From Tenacibaculum lutimaris (GTDB taxonomy: Bacteria; Bacteroidota; Bacteroidia; Flavobacteriales; Flavobacteriaceae): DNA of 64,000 nucleotides. Below, piece after piece: positions 35,623-44,922 of this stretch. Below the pieces are notes generated by a model, which had not been told where the DNA came from, searched no databases, and saw only the letters and a program-made list of their open reading frames with translations. The stretch lies in the NCBI RefSeq assembly GCF_003610735.1, contig NZ_RAQM01000007.1:62001-126000 (forward strand), read 5' to 3'. The position numbers and the translations under genes are program-made. How positions within the stretch are numbered: position 1 is the first letter of the stretch; every line of letters starts with the position of its first letter.

Positions 35623-36273
35623 ATGAAAAAATATACATTCTTATTATTTCTAGTCAGTAGTCAACTTCTTTTTAGTCAAGAAAAAGTAGTGCAGAGAAGA
35701 AGCATGACAGCACATGAATTGGAAGTTCTTACTTACGGACTGGATGATATTGTCATAGAGGATTCTGAAAATAATGAGTTAGAGGTAATTCTATTTGATG
35801 AAAATCCGCATACACATAACATTCTTTTTAAAGAGAAAGGAGAAATTTTAAAAGTAAGTTTTGAGCTAAATATTCCTCTACTACAAGATGAAGTTTTTAG
35901 AAAGTATATTACCAGAAGACTTGAAAGAGCTCGTGTAGTGATAAAAGTTCCAAAAAATAAACATATCACAGTTCATGGTAAAACGATTGGAGTAACCTCA
36001 AAAAGCTATTTAGGAGATTTAGATGTGTATATTGAAAGAGGGAATGTAAAAATGAATACTATTTTAGGAAATAGTAAAGTATATCTTTTTCAAGGGAATG
36101 TATTTGCTAATACATTTAAAACGGATTTAAGCCTTACTACAACTAAAGGAGTAATTTTAGTTAATGACAAAAAGAAAGTTTCTCCATTTCAAGAAAAGTA
36201 TCCGCCTTCCTTAAAATCATTTACTGTAAATTCTATTCACGCTAATATTACTGTAAAAATTAAGAAAACCTGA
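35623..36273 (+). CDS. exported protein of unknown function, DUF4097-like beta structure
   Basis: 216 residues with a Sec signal peptide (LLFLVSSQLLFSQ, cleavage near residue 19). The rest alternates short strands and Asn/Lys turns (YLGDLDVYIERGNVKMNTILGNSKVYLFQGNVFANTF), as in DUF4097-type beta-helix or bacterial adhesin-like proteins. No catalytic residues are evident. It starts only 2 nt after the terminator hairpin of the preceding gene, so it probably depends on read-through or on a promoter inside that region. Confidence 0.72.
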   Translation: MKKYTFLLFLVSSQLLFSQEKVVQRRSMTAHELEVLTYGLDDIVIEDSENNELEVILFDENPHTHNILFKEKGEILKVSFELNIPLLQDEVFRKYITRRLERARVVIKVPKNKHITVHGKTIGVTSKSYLGDLDVYIERGNVKMNTILGNSKVYLFQGNVFANTFKTDLSLTTTKGVILVNDKKKVSPFQEKYPPSLKSFTVNSIHANITVKIKKT

Positions 36274-36378
36274 TAAAAATACATTACTTTCAATCAATAA
36301 AAAGAGAACAATATGATGAAAGAAAATTAGGTGTGTTTTTCTGAAATTTAACTGTAAAAAACATAAGAATAGTTTTCT

Positions 36379-36386
36379 TATTTTTG
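36379..36386 (+). promoter_or_regulatory. -7 promoter box of lspA
   Basis: TATTTTTG, 19 nt before the ATG of lspA. Confidence 0.5.
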
Positions 36387-36405
36387 TTTCCATTAATTTG
36401 AAATA

Positions 36406-36999
36406 ATGTCTAAAAAACACATCGCAATACTTACCGTAGTTTTGGCAATTTTAATTGACCAAATAAGTAAAATATATATCAAAACACATTTTCAATTAGG
36501 AGAAGAAATTGTTGTTTTTGACGATTGGTTCAGAATCCATTTTACCGAAAATAACGGTATGGCTTGGGGCTTTGAATTCGGAGGTAAAGCTGGAAAGCTA
36601 TTTTTAACATTATTTAGAGTTGTTGCAGTTACAGGTATTGTATATTGGTTATGGCAAACTATTAAGAAAAAATCGCATACAGCAGTAATTATAGCTATTT
36701 CGTTAATTTTAGCCGGAGCGGTAGGTAATATTATCGACTCTGTTTTTTACGGAATAATTTTCGATACTTCATATCATAATGTAGCCACACTTTTTTCTGA
36801 TAATCCTTACGGAGAATTGTTTCATGGAAAGGTAGTTGACATGTTGTATTTCCCAATTTATGAAGGGGAAAGCTTCACGTTTTTCAATGCTATTTTTAAC
36901 GGAGCAGATTCTTGGATAACCATTGGTGTTGCGTTATTGTTTATATTTAATAAACAAGCATTTCCCAAAGAGGAAGAAGAAACTAAGAAGCTTTCATAA
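36406..36999 (+). CDS. lspA: lipoprotein signal peptidase (signal peptidase II)
   Basis: 197 residues, four membrane helices; removes signal peptides of prolipoproteins. The two catalytic aspartates are visible: Asp111 in GAVGNIIDSVFYG and Asp145 in GKVVDMLYFPI. The Bacteroidota form has a longer loop between them (about 112-140), as seen here. The ENNGMAWGF motif at about 49-57 is also conserved. The window encodes several of its likely substrates. Confidence 0.95.
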   Translation: MSKKHIAILTVVLAILIDQISKIYIKTHFQLGEEIVVFDDWFRIHFTENNGMAWGFEFGGKAGKLFLTLFRVVAVTGIVYWLWQTIKKKSHTAVIIAISLILAGAVGNIIDSVFYGIIFDTSYHNVATLFSDNPYGELFHGKVVDMLYFPIYEGESFTFFNAIFNGADSWITIGVALLFIFNKQAFPKEEEETKKLS

Positions 37000-37039
37000 T
37001 TCTCACATACTTTTTTTATATTTATAGAAAAAGAAAACG

Positions 37040-37642
37040 ATGCGTTTACTAAAATACCTTGCTGTTTTTATACTAGGATTTTTAATTGCAAAATTTTGGT
37101 ATGAAAAGAAAGAGGAAAAGTATGAACAAGAAGAAATTCAAGTTGTTTTAAACGGAATTCAAAACTTGAGCAAGTTAGTGGTTTCAGAAGGAAATTTTTC
37201 TGAAATGTATAGCTTTACCGATGCAAAAAAGTATTTCTATGGATACGTTACCTTTGAAAAGAAAGCAATGCTCTCAGTAAATGCTAAGGTTGAAGTAGGG
37301 TATGATTTATCGAAATTAGAAATTCAAATAGATAGTGTTGGTAAACAAATTATCATCAATAAAATTCCTGAAGAAGAAATTCTTATTTCTCCCGATATTA
37401 AATATTTCGATTTACAGCAGAGCCAGTTCAATACCTTTTCTAAGCAAGAACTAAATAAGCTGAATGCTAAAGCTATTGAAAAGATTCAATCGACAATTAC
37501 AGTATCTCGACTACAAAAAGATGCTAAAACACGTTTATTTGAAGAATTGTCTAAAATTTACCAGCTCTCTAAAATTTACAATTGGAAAGTGGTAGATAAT
37601 ACCAATTCAAGGGTGTTTGACTCGTTATTGCTAAAAGATTAA
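37040..37642 (+). CDS. DUF4230 protein
   Basis: 200 residues with an N-terminal membrane anchor (about 3-20) and a DUF4230 domain (EIQVVLNGIQNLSKLVVSEGNFSEMYSF ... GYDLSKLEIQIDSVGKQIIINKIPEEEI). The function is unknown. It lies 40 nt after lspA on the same strand and its stop overlaps the convergent transporter gene by 4 bp. Confidence 0.88.
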   Translation: MRLLKYLAVFILGFLIAKFWYEKKEEKYEQEEIQVVLNGIQNLSKLVVSEGNFSEMYSFTDAKKYFYGYVTFEKKAMLSVNAKVEVGYDLSKLEIQIDSVGKQIIINKIPEEEILISPDIKYFDLQQSQFNTFSKQELNKLNAKAIEKIQSTITVSRLQKDAKTRLFEELSKIYQLSKIYNWKVVDNTNSRVFDSLLLKD

Positions 37643-38061
37643 TGAGGTAATTTCTTACTTAATAACCCGTAAATAAAAGTGCCTAAAAGGGCTCCTAAAA
37701 GTACAATAACCATTGGGAGTATTCCGTGTCCAATTAAAACAAAAACAGGAGCAGGACACGCTCCTGCTAGCGCCCAACCTAAGCCAAAAAGAGTTCCTCC
37801 AACTAAAGTTCTAATAAAGCCTTTTTTCTTTTCTTTAATATTAATTTGATTACCTAAATAGTCTTTAATTTTTCCACTTTTAAAGAAATACATAAATACA
37901 GCAGAAATAGTTACAGCAGAACCAATAATTCCATACATGTGAAATGATTGAAATTTGAACATTTCGTAAATACGATACCAAGAAACCGCTTCAGATTTAG
38001 ACAAAATAATTCCGAAAACTATACCTATAACTAAAAATTTCAAATTCTTCATCTTAACCAA
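37639..38061 (-). CDS. YeeE/YedE-type half transporter (DUF6691)
   Basis: 140 residues, four membrane helices, with the conserved cysteine in GACPAPVFVLIGHG. This family forms the second half of YeeE/YedE sulfur carriers that bring thiosulfate or other sulfur species across the inner membrane. It overlaps its partner gene by 8 bp, so the two products likely form one transporter. Confidence 0.88.
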   Translation of the reverse strand: MVKMKNLKFLVIGIVFGIILSKSEAVSWYRIYEMFKFQSFHMYGIIGSAVTISAVFMYFFKSGKIKDYLGNQINIKEKKKGFIRTLVGGTLFGLGWALAGACPAPVFVLIGHGILPMVIVLLGALLGTFIYGLLSKKLPH

Positions 38062-38614
38062 ATATTAAAGGAAATAGTACCCAAATCATAATTAAACCAC
38101 CCACAAAAAAACCAATTACAGCAATTAAAGAAGGTAATTGAAAACTACTCAATCCTGTAATAGCATGCCCAGAAGTACAGCCATCAGCATAACGCGTTCC
38201 AAAACCAATTAAAATTCCGGCAACCAATAAAATTGCGAAACCTTTTAAGGTCAACATGTTTTCTATACTATAAATTTCGCTTGGAACATACGCTTTTCCA
38301 GCATCAGCAAAACCTAGTTCCGCTAATTCGTTAACGGTGGTAGGGTTTAAATCAATTCCTGGTGTAGCAGATAAATAATTAATAGCGATATAGCCTCCAA
38401 TTAACAAACCAACTAAAAAGACAATAGCCCAATCACGTTCTTTCCAGTCTTTTTTAAAATAATCAGAGATTTTGCCTGCACCAGCCATGGTACACATAGT
38501 TTCTAAGTTCGTTGATACCCCAAAATTTTTTCCGAAGTAAAAAAACAAGAAAAGTATTATTGAAATAAATGGGCCAGATACATACCAAGGCCATGGTTGT
38601 AATATAAAATCCAT
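38054..38614 (-). CDS. YeeE/YedE-type half transporter
   Basis: 186 residues, about four to five membrane helices, with the conserved cysteine in YADGCTSGHAITGLSSF and an early TMCTMAGA cysteine segment. It is the first half of the split YeeE/YedE sulfur transporter. Its ATG overlaps the stop codon of the waaA gene (TAATG), which couples their translation. Confidence 0.9.
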   Translation of the reverse strand: MDFILQPWPWYVSGPFISIILFLFFYFGKNFGVSTNLETMCTMAGAGKISDYFKKDWKERDWAIVFLVGLLIGGYIAINYLSATPGIDLNPTTVNELAELGFADAGKAYVPSEIYSIENMLTLKGFAILLVAGILIGFGTRYADGCTSGHAITGLSSFQLPSLIAVIGFFVGGLIMIWVLFPLIFG

Positions 38615-39852
38615 TATAATATGTTTTTTAAATAAGTGACAATGATTTTTGTAGCTCCCACATTATTTTTGATGTAACTGTGGTTAACACTTCCCATTTG
38701 CTCTCTTAGTTTTTTGCCTGATTTTAACGAAACAAAATTACTAGAAAATTCGTTAGTATTTACAACTGTTTTAGCTCCTTTTAATTCAAGTAAGTCGATA
38801 GCTTCTTGAAATTTTTTGTATTTATTACCACCAAAAATAACAGGGACACCATATGTCGCTGGTTCTAAAATATTATGTAAACCAGTAGCAAGTCCACCAC
38901 CTACGTAAGCTACATCAGCATAAGAGTAAATTTTGGTAAGCAACCCAATTGTGTCAATTATAAAAACTTGATAATTGGATAGTTGTTTTCCTTCTTTTTC
39001 AGAAAAAAGAATCGTTTTCTTATTGATTAAGCTCTGTAGTTCTTTAATCTGTTTTTGGTTGATGTTGTGTGGAGCAATAATAAACTTTTCGTCATCAGTA
39101 GCGTTATTATTAATGTAATTGATAATCAATTCTTCATCTTCTTTCCAAGTGCTTCCAGCAATTACGGTATACTGACTGTTTTTAAACTCAGAAATAAAAT
39201 CTAAAGAGTTGTCTTGTTGTAAAATATCGTATACACGATCAAATCGAGTGTCACCAGCAATAGTTACATTGTGAAAATCAATATAATTTAATAGTTTTTT
39301 AGATGTTTCGTTTTGCACAAAAAAGTGATTAAACGCCGTCAATTTTTCACGCATAAAACCTCCATACCACTTAAAGAAGGATTGTTTTTTTCTAAAAATT
39401 CCTGAAATTAAAATTGTAGGAACATCATGCTTTTTTAATTCAGAAAGGAGGTTAGGCCAAAACTCATATTTAATCATAATAGCCATGTCAGGATGCACTA
39501 GTTTGATGAATTTTTTAACGTTCGATTTAGTGTCTAAAGGTAAATAGCATATGACATCAGCTAGTGGATAATTTTTTCTTATCTCATATCCCGAAGGAGA
39601 AAAAAAGGTTACTACAATTTTATAATCTGAATAGTGTTGTTTTAATTCTTCAATAATAGGTCTACCTTGCTCAAACTCACCTAAAGAAGCAGCATGAAAC
39701 CAAATTACTTTATCGGTTTTGGAAATACTGTTGAGTTTAGAAAAAGTATCTTTTCTCCCTTCATAAAACAGCTTTATTTTTTTGTTGAATAAAGCTACAA
39801 ATGGAAGTAAGATAGATACTATGGCAAGAAGTAAATTGTATAAAAAATTCAT
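38614..39852 (-). CDS. waaA: 3-deoxy-D-manno-octulosonate (Kdo) transferase
   Basis: 412 residues, GT30 glycosyltransferase that adds Kdo to lipid A. An N-terminal membrane anchor (about 4-22), the GEFEQGRPIIEEL acceptor segment with the proposed catalytic Glu, and the C-terminal DVAYVGGGLATGLHNILEPATYGVPVIFG nucleotide-sugar block. Acts on the inner face of the inner membrane. Shares a one-base overlap (TAATG) with the sulfur transporter gene downstream. Confidence 0.93.
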   Translation of the reverse strand: MNFLYNLLLAIVSILLPFVALFNKKIKLFYEGRKDTFSKLNSISKTDKVIWFHAASLGEFEQGRPIIEELKQHYSDYKIVVTFFSPSGYEIRKNYPLADVICYLPLDTKSNVKKFIKLVHPDMAIMIKYEFWPNLLSELKKHDVPTILISGIFRKKQSFFKWYGGFMREKLTAFNHFFVQNETSKKLLNYIDFHNVTIAGDTRFDRVYDILQQDNSLDFISEFKNSQYTVIAGSTWKEDEELIINYINNNATDDEKFIIAPHNINQKQIKELQSLINKKTILFSEKEGKQLSNYQVFIIDTIGLLTKIYSYADVAYVGGGLATGLHNILEPATYGVPVIFGGNKYKKFQEAIDLLELKGAKTVVNTNEFSSNFVSLKSGKKLREQMGSVNHSYIKNNVGATKIIVTYLKNIL

Positions 39853-39921
39853 TATGCGAATTTATGAAATAAAAAAATCAGTGAAGTTACTCACTGATTT
39901 TTTATTCTATGTTGTAATATG

Positions 39922-41262
39922 TTATTTTTCCATTTCAAAATCTTCCATGAACTTAGTGGTATAATTACCAGCTACATAATCTGGATGATCCATTAATTGT
40001 CTGTGGAAAGGAATAGTTGTTTTTACGCCTTCAATAACATACTCATCTAATGCACGTTTCATTTTGTTAATCGCTTCTTCACGAGTTTGTGCAGTAACAA
40101 TTAACTTAGAAATCATTGAATCGTAATTTGGTGGAATCATATACCCAGCATATACGTGAGTATCGATACGAACACCATGACCACCTGGCGCATGATAAGA
40201 GGTTATTTTTCCTGGAGCAGGTCTAAATCCATTATAAGGATCTTCTGCATTAATTCTACATTCAATTGAGTGTAATTGTGGCTTGTAGTTTTTACCAGAA
40301 ATTGGCACACCAGCTGCAACTAAAATTTGCTCACGAATTAAATCGTAATCAACAACTTCTTCAGTAATAGGGTGCTCAACCTGAATACGTGTATTCATTT
40401 CCATAAAATAGAAATTACGGTGTTTATCTACTAAGAACTCAACAGTACCAGCGCCTTCATATTTAATGTACTCAGCAGCTTTAACAGCAGCGGCTCCCAT
40501 AGCATCACGTAATTCTTCTGTCATGAATGGAGAAGGAGTTTCTTCAGTTAATTTTTGGTGACGACGTTGTACTGAACAATCTCTTTCAGATAAGTGACAA
40601 GCTTTACCGTAAGCATCACCAACTACTTGAATTTCGATATGGCGAGGCTCTTCAATTAACTTCTCCATATACATATCGTCGTTTCCAAAAGCGGCTTTTG
40701 ATTCTTGTCTTGCAGAATCCCAAGCATCTCTTAAATCTTCAGCTTTCCAAACAGCACGCATTCCTTTACCTCCACCTCCAGCAGAAGCTTTTAACATTAC
40801 AGGGTATCCTGTTTCTACAGCGATTTTCTCACACTCTTCAAAAGTGGTGATAACACCGTCACTACCTGGTACACAAGGTACACCAGCAGCTTTCATGGTA
40901 GCTTTAGCATTTGCTTTATCTCCCATACGGTCAATCATTTCAGGAGAAGCCCCGATGAACTTAATATCATGTTCTTCACATAATCTTGAAAACTTAGCAT
41001 TTTCAGCTAAGAAACCGTATCCAGGGTGGATTCCGTCTGCGTTTGTAATTTCAGCAGCAGCAATGATACGATCCATTTTTAGGTATGATTCGCTACTTGG
41101 TGCAGGTCCAATACAAACCGCTTCGTCAGCAAATCGTACGTGTAAGCTTTCAGCATCTGCTTTAGAGTAAACAGCTACTGTTTTAATACCCATCTCTTTA
41201 CAGGTTCTAATTACACGTAGCGCGATTTCGCCTCTATTGGCAATTAATATCTTTTTAAACAT
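39922..41262 (-). CDS. accC: acetyl-CoA carboxylase, biotin carboxylase subunit
   Basis: 446 residues; carboxylates the biotin of AccB with ATP and bicarbonate. N-terminal [24 protein letters not shown]-grasp glycine loop [12 protein letters not shown], the [16 protein letters not shown] motif and the [15 protein letters not shown] catalytic block are all intact. Last gene of the yceD-rpmF-fabH-accB-accC cluster, 89 nt after accB. Confidence 0.97.
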   Translation of the reverse strand: MFKKILIANRGEIALRVIRTCKEMGIKTVAVYSKADAESLHVRFADEAVCIGPAPSSESYLKMDRIIAAAEITNADGIHPGYGFLAENAKFSRLCEEHDIKFIGASPEMIDRMGDKANAKATMKAAGVPCVPGSDGVITTFEECEKIAVETGYPVMLKASAGGGGKGMRAVWKAEDLRDAWDSARQESKAAFGNDDMYMEKLIEEPRHIEIQVVGDAYGKACHLSERDCSVQRRHQKLTEETPSPFMTEELRDAMGAAAVKAAEYIKYEGAGTVEFLVDKHRNFYFMEMNTRIQVEHPITEEVVDYDLIREQILVAAGVPISGKNYKPQLHSIECRINAEDPYNGFRPAPGKITSYHAPGGHGVRIDTHVYAGYMIPPNYDSMISKLIVTAQTREEAINKMKRALDEYVIEGVKTTIPFHRQLMDHPDYVAGNYTTKFMEDFEMEK

Positions 41263-41295
41263 GTCTTTTAGTTTATGAGTTTATTGGGTTTAGCT

Positions 41296-41330
41296 GTTTA
41301 AGAGTTTAGTGCATAACTAAACTTCTAAAC
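41296..41330. repeat. stem-loop in the accB-accC spacer
   Basis: Inverted repeat AGTTTAG (41303-41309) / CTAAACT (41317-41323), extended outward by GTTTA / TAAAC with a small internal mismatch. It lacks a T run on either side, so it is more likely a mRNA processing or stability element than a terminator. Confidence 0.5.
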
Positions 41331-41351
41331 TTAAAACTTCTAAACCAAAAA

Positions 41352-41840
41352 TTATGATGGGTCTACTAAGAATAATGGTTGATCAAATTCTACAGGAGAA
41401 GAATCATCCACTAATACTTTTACGATTTTACCAGATACTTCTGATTCAATTTCGTTAAATAATTTCATTGCTTCAATAATACAAACAGTATCACCAACTT
41501 TTACTTCAGTTCCTACTTCGGCAAAATTAGGCTTGTCTGGAGAAGGCTTTCTATAGAAAGTACCAATGATAGGTGATTTTATAGTTACATATTTTGAGTC
41601 GTCTTCAGTGTTAGCAGGAGCAGCTGCAGCTGCAGCTGGTGCTGCTGGTTGAGCAACAGGAGCTTGAGCCATCATTTGAGGAGCTTGAGTCATAGGAGCA
41701 GCAGCTTGAATAATAGTAGTTTCAGCAGCTTCGCCTCCAGTTTTAATGGTGATTTTAATATCTTCCATTTCTAGTTTTACTTCACTTGCACCTGACTTTG
41801 CTACAAATTTTATAAGACTTTGAATTTCTTTAATGTCCAT
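41352..41840 (-). CDS. accB: biotin carboxyl carrier protein of acetyl-CoA carboxylase
   Basis: 162 residues: N-terminal helix region, an Ala/Pro/Gln-rich linker (about 45-78) and the biotinyl domain with the biotin lysine K126 in EAMKLFNEIE. It carries carboxybiotin between AccC and the carboxyltransferase (not in this window). Located 24 nt after fabH. Confidence 0.97.
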   Translation of the reverse strand: MDIKEIQSLIKFVAKSGASEVKLEMEDIKITIKTGGEAAETTIIQAAAPMTQAPQMMAQAPVAQPAAPAAAAAAPANTEDDSKYVTIKSPIIGTFYRKPSPDKPNFAEVGTEVKVGDTVCIIEAMKLFNEIESEVSGKIVKVLVDDSSPVEFDQPLFLVDPS

Positions 41841-41864
41841 TTTCCTAAATTTTAGTTGTTTAGT

Positions 41865-42860
41865 TTATGAGTTATATGCCCATTTTAAATAGATAGCTCC
41901 CCAAGTGAAACCACCACCAAATGCGGCAAAAATTAAATTATCTCCTTTTTTCAACTCTTTTTCATAGTCGGCAAGTAATAACGGTAAAGTAGCAGAAGTA
42001 GTATTTCCGTACTTGTGAATATTCATCATTACTTTATCATCTTCTAAGCCAACTCTATTAGCAGTAGCTTCGATGATTCTTTTATTAGCTTGATGTGGAA
42101 CTAACCACTGAATGTCTTCTTTTGTTAAGTTGTTTCTGGTTAACATTTTTTCAGAAACATCTGCCATGTTTGATACGGCAAACTTAAACACAGTTCTACC
42201 TTCTTGGTGAACAAAGTGTTGTTTATTTTTTATGGTTTCTTCTGATGGAGGTAAGATTGATCCACCTGCATCAATTTTTAAGAATTCACGACCAATACCG
42301 TCACTTCTTAAGTATTCATCTTGTAATCCTAAACCATCATCATTTGGTTCGAATAAAACAGCACCTGCACCGTCACCAAAAATTATACAAGTAGCTCTAT
42401 CAGTATAATCAATAATTGATGACATTTTATCAGCACCAATTAATAATACCTTTTTGTATCGACCACTTTCAATATACTTAGCAGCAGTAGACATACCATA
42501 TAAGAAACTAGAACAAGCAGCTTGTAAATCATATGAAAAAGCATTAACTGCTCCAATTTTAGAAGCAGTATACGCTGCTGTAGAAGCTACAGGCATATCT
42601 GGTGTAGCGGTTGCTACGATTACCATGTCTATTTCTTCAGGGTTTGTGTTTGATTTTTGTAGTAAATCTTCGGCTGCTTTAATAGCCATGTAAGAAGTTC
42701 CAAGGCCTTCACCTTTTAAAATTCTTCGTTCTTTAATTCCTGTTCTACTGGTAATCCACTCATCGTTGGTGTCTACCATAGTTTCAAGCTCTTTGTTGGT
42801 TAGAGCGTATTCGGGAATATATTTTCCTACCGCCGATATAGCTGCAGTTATTTTAGTCAT
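41865..42860 (-). CDS. fabH: beta-ketoacyl-ACP synthase III
   Basis: 331 residues from the ATG at 42860; an upstream in-frame TTG would add 11 non-conserved residues. It starts fatty acid elongation by condensing acyl-CoA with malonyl-ACP. Catalytic triad visible: Cys116 in AACSSFL, His in WLVPHQANKRI and Asn in KYGNTTSAT. Placed between rpmF and accB, as is usual for the group. Confidence 0.95.
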   Translation of the reverse strand: MTKITAAISAVGKYIPEYALTNKELETMVDTNDEWITSRTGIKERRILKGEGLGTSYMAIKAAEDLLQKSNTNPEEIDMVIVATATPDMPVASTAAYTASKIGAVNAFSYDLQAACSSFLYGMSTAAKYIESGRYKKVLLIGADKMSSIIDYTDRATCIIFGDGAGAVLFEPNDDGLGLQDEYLRSDGIGREFLKIDAGGSILPPSEETIKNKQHFVHQEGRTVFKFAVSNMADVSEKMLTRNNLTKEDIQWLVPHQANKRIIEATANRVGLEDDKVMMNIHKYGNTTSATLPLLLADYEKELKKGDNLIFAAFGGGFTWGAIYLKWAYNS

Positions 42861-42964
42861 AGTTGTTTGTTTTGTAGTAAAACGAGTTTTCAAAGTAATG
42901 AAAATTATTTCACTTTTTTGTGGAAAAAAACATCAAAAAATACATTTTTTAATGTAAAAACATA

Positions 42965-42992
42965 AAAAAACCCTCAAAATAGAGGGTTTTTT
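42965..42992 (-). terminator. terminator after rpmF
   Basis: AAAAAACCCTC / GAGGGTTTTTT with a 6-nt loop. On the minus strand it lies between rpmF and fabH, so part of the transcripts from the yceD promoter should stop here and fabH may have a separate promoter. Confidence 0.85.
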
Positions 42993-43010
42993 AATTTTTT
43001 AAACTAGTTT

Positions 43011-43205
43011 TTAAGCCTCAGCAGTAGCGCTTTCTAATACTACTTGACCTCTGTAATAAAGTTTTCCTTCATGCCAGTGAGCTCTGTGGTATAAATGAGC
43101 TTCTCCAGTTGTAGGATCAACAGCTATTTGAGGAACAGAAGCTTTATAGTGAGTTCTTCTTTTGTCTCTTCTAGTTTTAGATATTTTTCTCTTTGGATGT
43201 GCCAT
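43011..43205 (-). CDS. rpmF: 50S ribosomal protein L32
   Basis: 64 residues, starts [21 protein letters not shown], the typical basic N-terminus of L32. As in many Bacteroidota the zinc cysteines are absent. It follows yceD after 8 nt and precedes a terminator. Confidence 0.97.
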   Translation of the reverse strand: MAHPKRKISKTRRDKRRTHYKASVPQIAVDPTTGEAHLYHRAHWHEGKLYYRGQVVLESATAEA

Positions 43206-43213
43206 TTTATGTC

Positions 43214-43750
43214 TTATTTATCTGTTAGTAAATCCTTTAATTTATCCCATCTTGGGTCTGTTGAGTCTTCTTCAACAGTTTTCTCTTCGTTTATTCTTAA
43301 TTCTTCTAATCTCCTTAAAGCATCTGACTGCATTGAACCATCAGTTACACTTGGGTGTACTCTTTTGGTAGGAACCGATAACACAATTAATTCATATATA
43401 TATTGTGCAACATTTATTTGATATGCTTCGTGTGGAAGGATCAAAATTTCATCGTGCTCGTCATTAAACTCAGGTCCAAATTTAACAACTAAATCTAAAC
43501 TACCATTAATAGGTAGGTCAAATAATTCATTAGTGACATCACAAGGAACATTAACGGTTCCATTTACAGTAAAGTTAAGCTCAAATAAAGTGCTTTTTTT
43601 TACAAAGGTGATATCAGCTTTAATGTTTACGTCATTAAATTCATCAAACTGAAAAGCTTCAAAGAACGTTTTGTCAATTTGATATTCAAATAAATGACTT
43701 CCTTCTTTTAAACCTACAAAAGGTATGTTGAATTGTTTTAAGTCTTTCAT
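43214..43750 (-). CDS. DUF177 (YceD) family protein
   Basis: 178 residues, DUF177 domain protein found next to rpmF in most bacteria and needed in some for 23S rRNA maturation. The beta-rich core ([20 protein letters not shown] ... [20 protein letters not shown]) and the C-terminal [11 protein letters not shown] tail match the family; the CxxC pair present in many members is reduced to a single Cys. Confidence 0.92.
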   Translation of the reverse strand: MKDLKQFNIPFVGLKEGSHLFEYQIDKTFFEAFQFDEFNDVNIKADITFVKKSTLFELNFTVNGTVNVPCDVTNELFDLPINGSLDLVVKFGPEFNDEHDEILILPHEAYQINVAQYIYELIVLSVPTKRVHPSVTDGSMQSDALRRLEELRINEEKTVEEDSTDPRWDKLKDLLTDK

Positions 43751-43773
43751 CTACAACTATCAATTTGAGCGTG

Positions 43774-43781
43774 CAAAGATA
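43774..43781 (-). promoter_or_regulatory. -7 promoter box of the yceD-rpmF operon
   Basis: Minus-strand TATCTTTG, 23 nt upstream of the DUF177 ATG. Confidence 0.6.
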
Positions 43782-43824
43782 TAAAAAATGTTTTTATTTT
43801 TATGTTTTGTGTAAAAAAAATGCA

Positions 43825-44859
43825 CTATTTTACGTTTAAAGCATTTTTAGTGAGTTCTTGGTACTCTTTTCGGTTCTTAAATATTTGTAATGAGGTAAAT
43901 AAAGCTTCTTTAAACGACGTTTCATTTGCTTTATTTTTACCTGCAATATCAAATCCTGTTCCGTGATCTGGTGAAGTTCTTACCTTAGCTAAACCTGCGG
44001 TAAAATTTACACCATTTCCAAACGATAAAGCTTTGAAAGGTGCCAAACCTTGATCGTGATACATTGCTAAAACACCATCAAATTGTTCGTAAGTTTTAGA
44101 ACCAAAGAAACCATCAGCTGCATATGGACCAAAAACTAATTTACTAGTTTCTTTAATTTCTGCAATCGTTGGGCGAATGATTTCATCGTCTTCAGTACCT
44201 ATAATTCCGTTATCTCCACAATGAGGATTTAATCCCAAAATGGCAATTTTAGGTTTGTTGATGTTGAAATCTTGCTTTAATGAATTATACATGATTTCAA
44301 CCTTCGATTTAATAAGTTCAGGAGTAATGGTTTCGGCTACTTTTGAAACAGGAATATGTCCTGTTATTAAACCAATACGCAATTCATCTGTCATTAAAAT
44401 CATCAAACTTTTTCCGTCTATGTTCTCTTCCAAGTATTCTGTATGACCTGGAAAGTTAAATTCTTCCGATTGAATATTTTCTTTACTAATAGGAGCGGTA
44501 AGTAAGACATCAACTTGATTCTTCTTTAAAGCAGCTACTGCTCCTTGCAAAGATTTTAAAGCATATTTACCACCTTCTTCAGTAATTTTACCTAAATCAA
44601 TTTTAGCCTCCTCTTTCCAAACATTCAATAAATTGACTTTTCCGTGAACTAATTTATCTATTGAAGTAATTCCATGGATACTATTATTAAGATTCAACGC
44701 TTTTTTGTGGTATGAAATCAGTTTGTTTGAAGCAAACAACACAGGGGTACAGAAATCTAACATTCGTTTGTCTTCAAAAGTTTTTAAAATAATTTCGATA
44801 CCAATTCCGTTGATGTCTCCAACTGAAATTCCAACAATAATTTTGTTTGCTTTATCCAT
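43825..44859 (-). CDS. pdxA: 4-hydroxythreonine-4-phosphate dehydrogenase
   Basis: 344 residues; oxidises 4-phosphohydroxy-threonine in pyridoxal phosphate synthesis. Seen: GISVGDINGIGIEI near the start, the metal histidine in FPGHTEYLE, LGLNPHCGDNGIIG, and MYHDQGLAPFKAL near the end. Monocistronic, divergent from ribE. Confidence 0.96.
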   Translation of the reverse strand: MDKANKIIVGISVGDINGIGIEIILKTFEDKRMLDFCTPVLFASNKLISYHKKALNLNNSIHGITSIDKLVHGKVNLLNVWKEEAKIDLGKITEEGGKYALKSLQGAVAALKKNQVDVLLTAPISKENIQSEEFNFPGHTEYLEENIDGKSLMILMTDELRIGLITGHIPVSKVAETITPELIKSKVEIMYNSLKQDFNINKPKIAILGLNPHCGDNGIIGTEDDEIIRPTIAEIKETSKLVFGPYAADGFFGSKTYEQFDGVLAMYHDQGLAPFKALSFGNGVNFTAGLAKVRTSPDHGTGFDIAGKNKANETSFKEALFTSLQIFKNRKEYQELTKNALNVK

Positions 44860-44883
44860 AGTTTACTTTCGTAGGTAAAGTTG

Positions 44884-44906
44884 TATTTTTGATGCTAACA
44901 AAAGTA
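44884..44906. promoter_or_regulatory. divergent, interlocked promoters of ribE and pdxA
   Basis: Plus-strand TATTTTTG (44884-44891) for ribE and minus-strand TACTTTTG (44899-44906) for pdxA lie only 7 nt apart and face each other, so both cannot easily be used at the same time. Confidence 0.5.
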
Positions 44907-44922
44907 ACTAAATTTTTATAGA

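Noticed and set aside
40527..40850. 107-codon frame antisense to accC
   Set aside because: Leucine- and glutamine-rich translation of the antisense of a conserved gene; a shadow.
42860..42893. fabH start at the TTG upstream (33 nt longer)
   Set aside because: The ATG at 42860 fits the normal FabH N-terminus (MTKITAAISAVG); the extra residues are not conserved.
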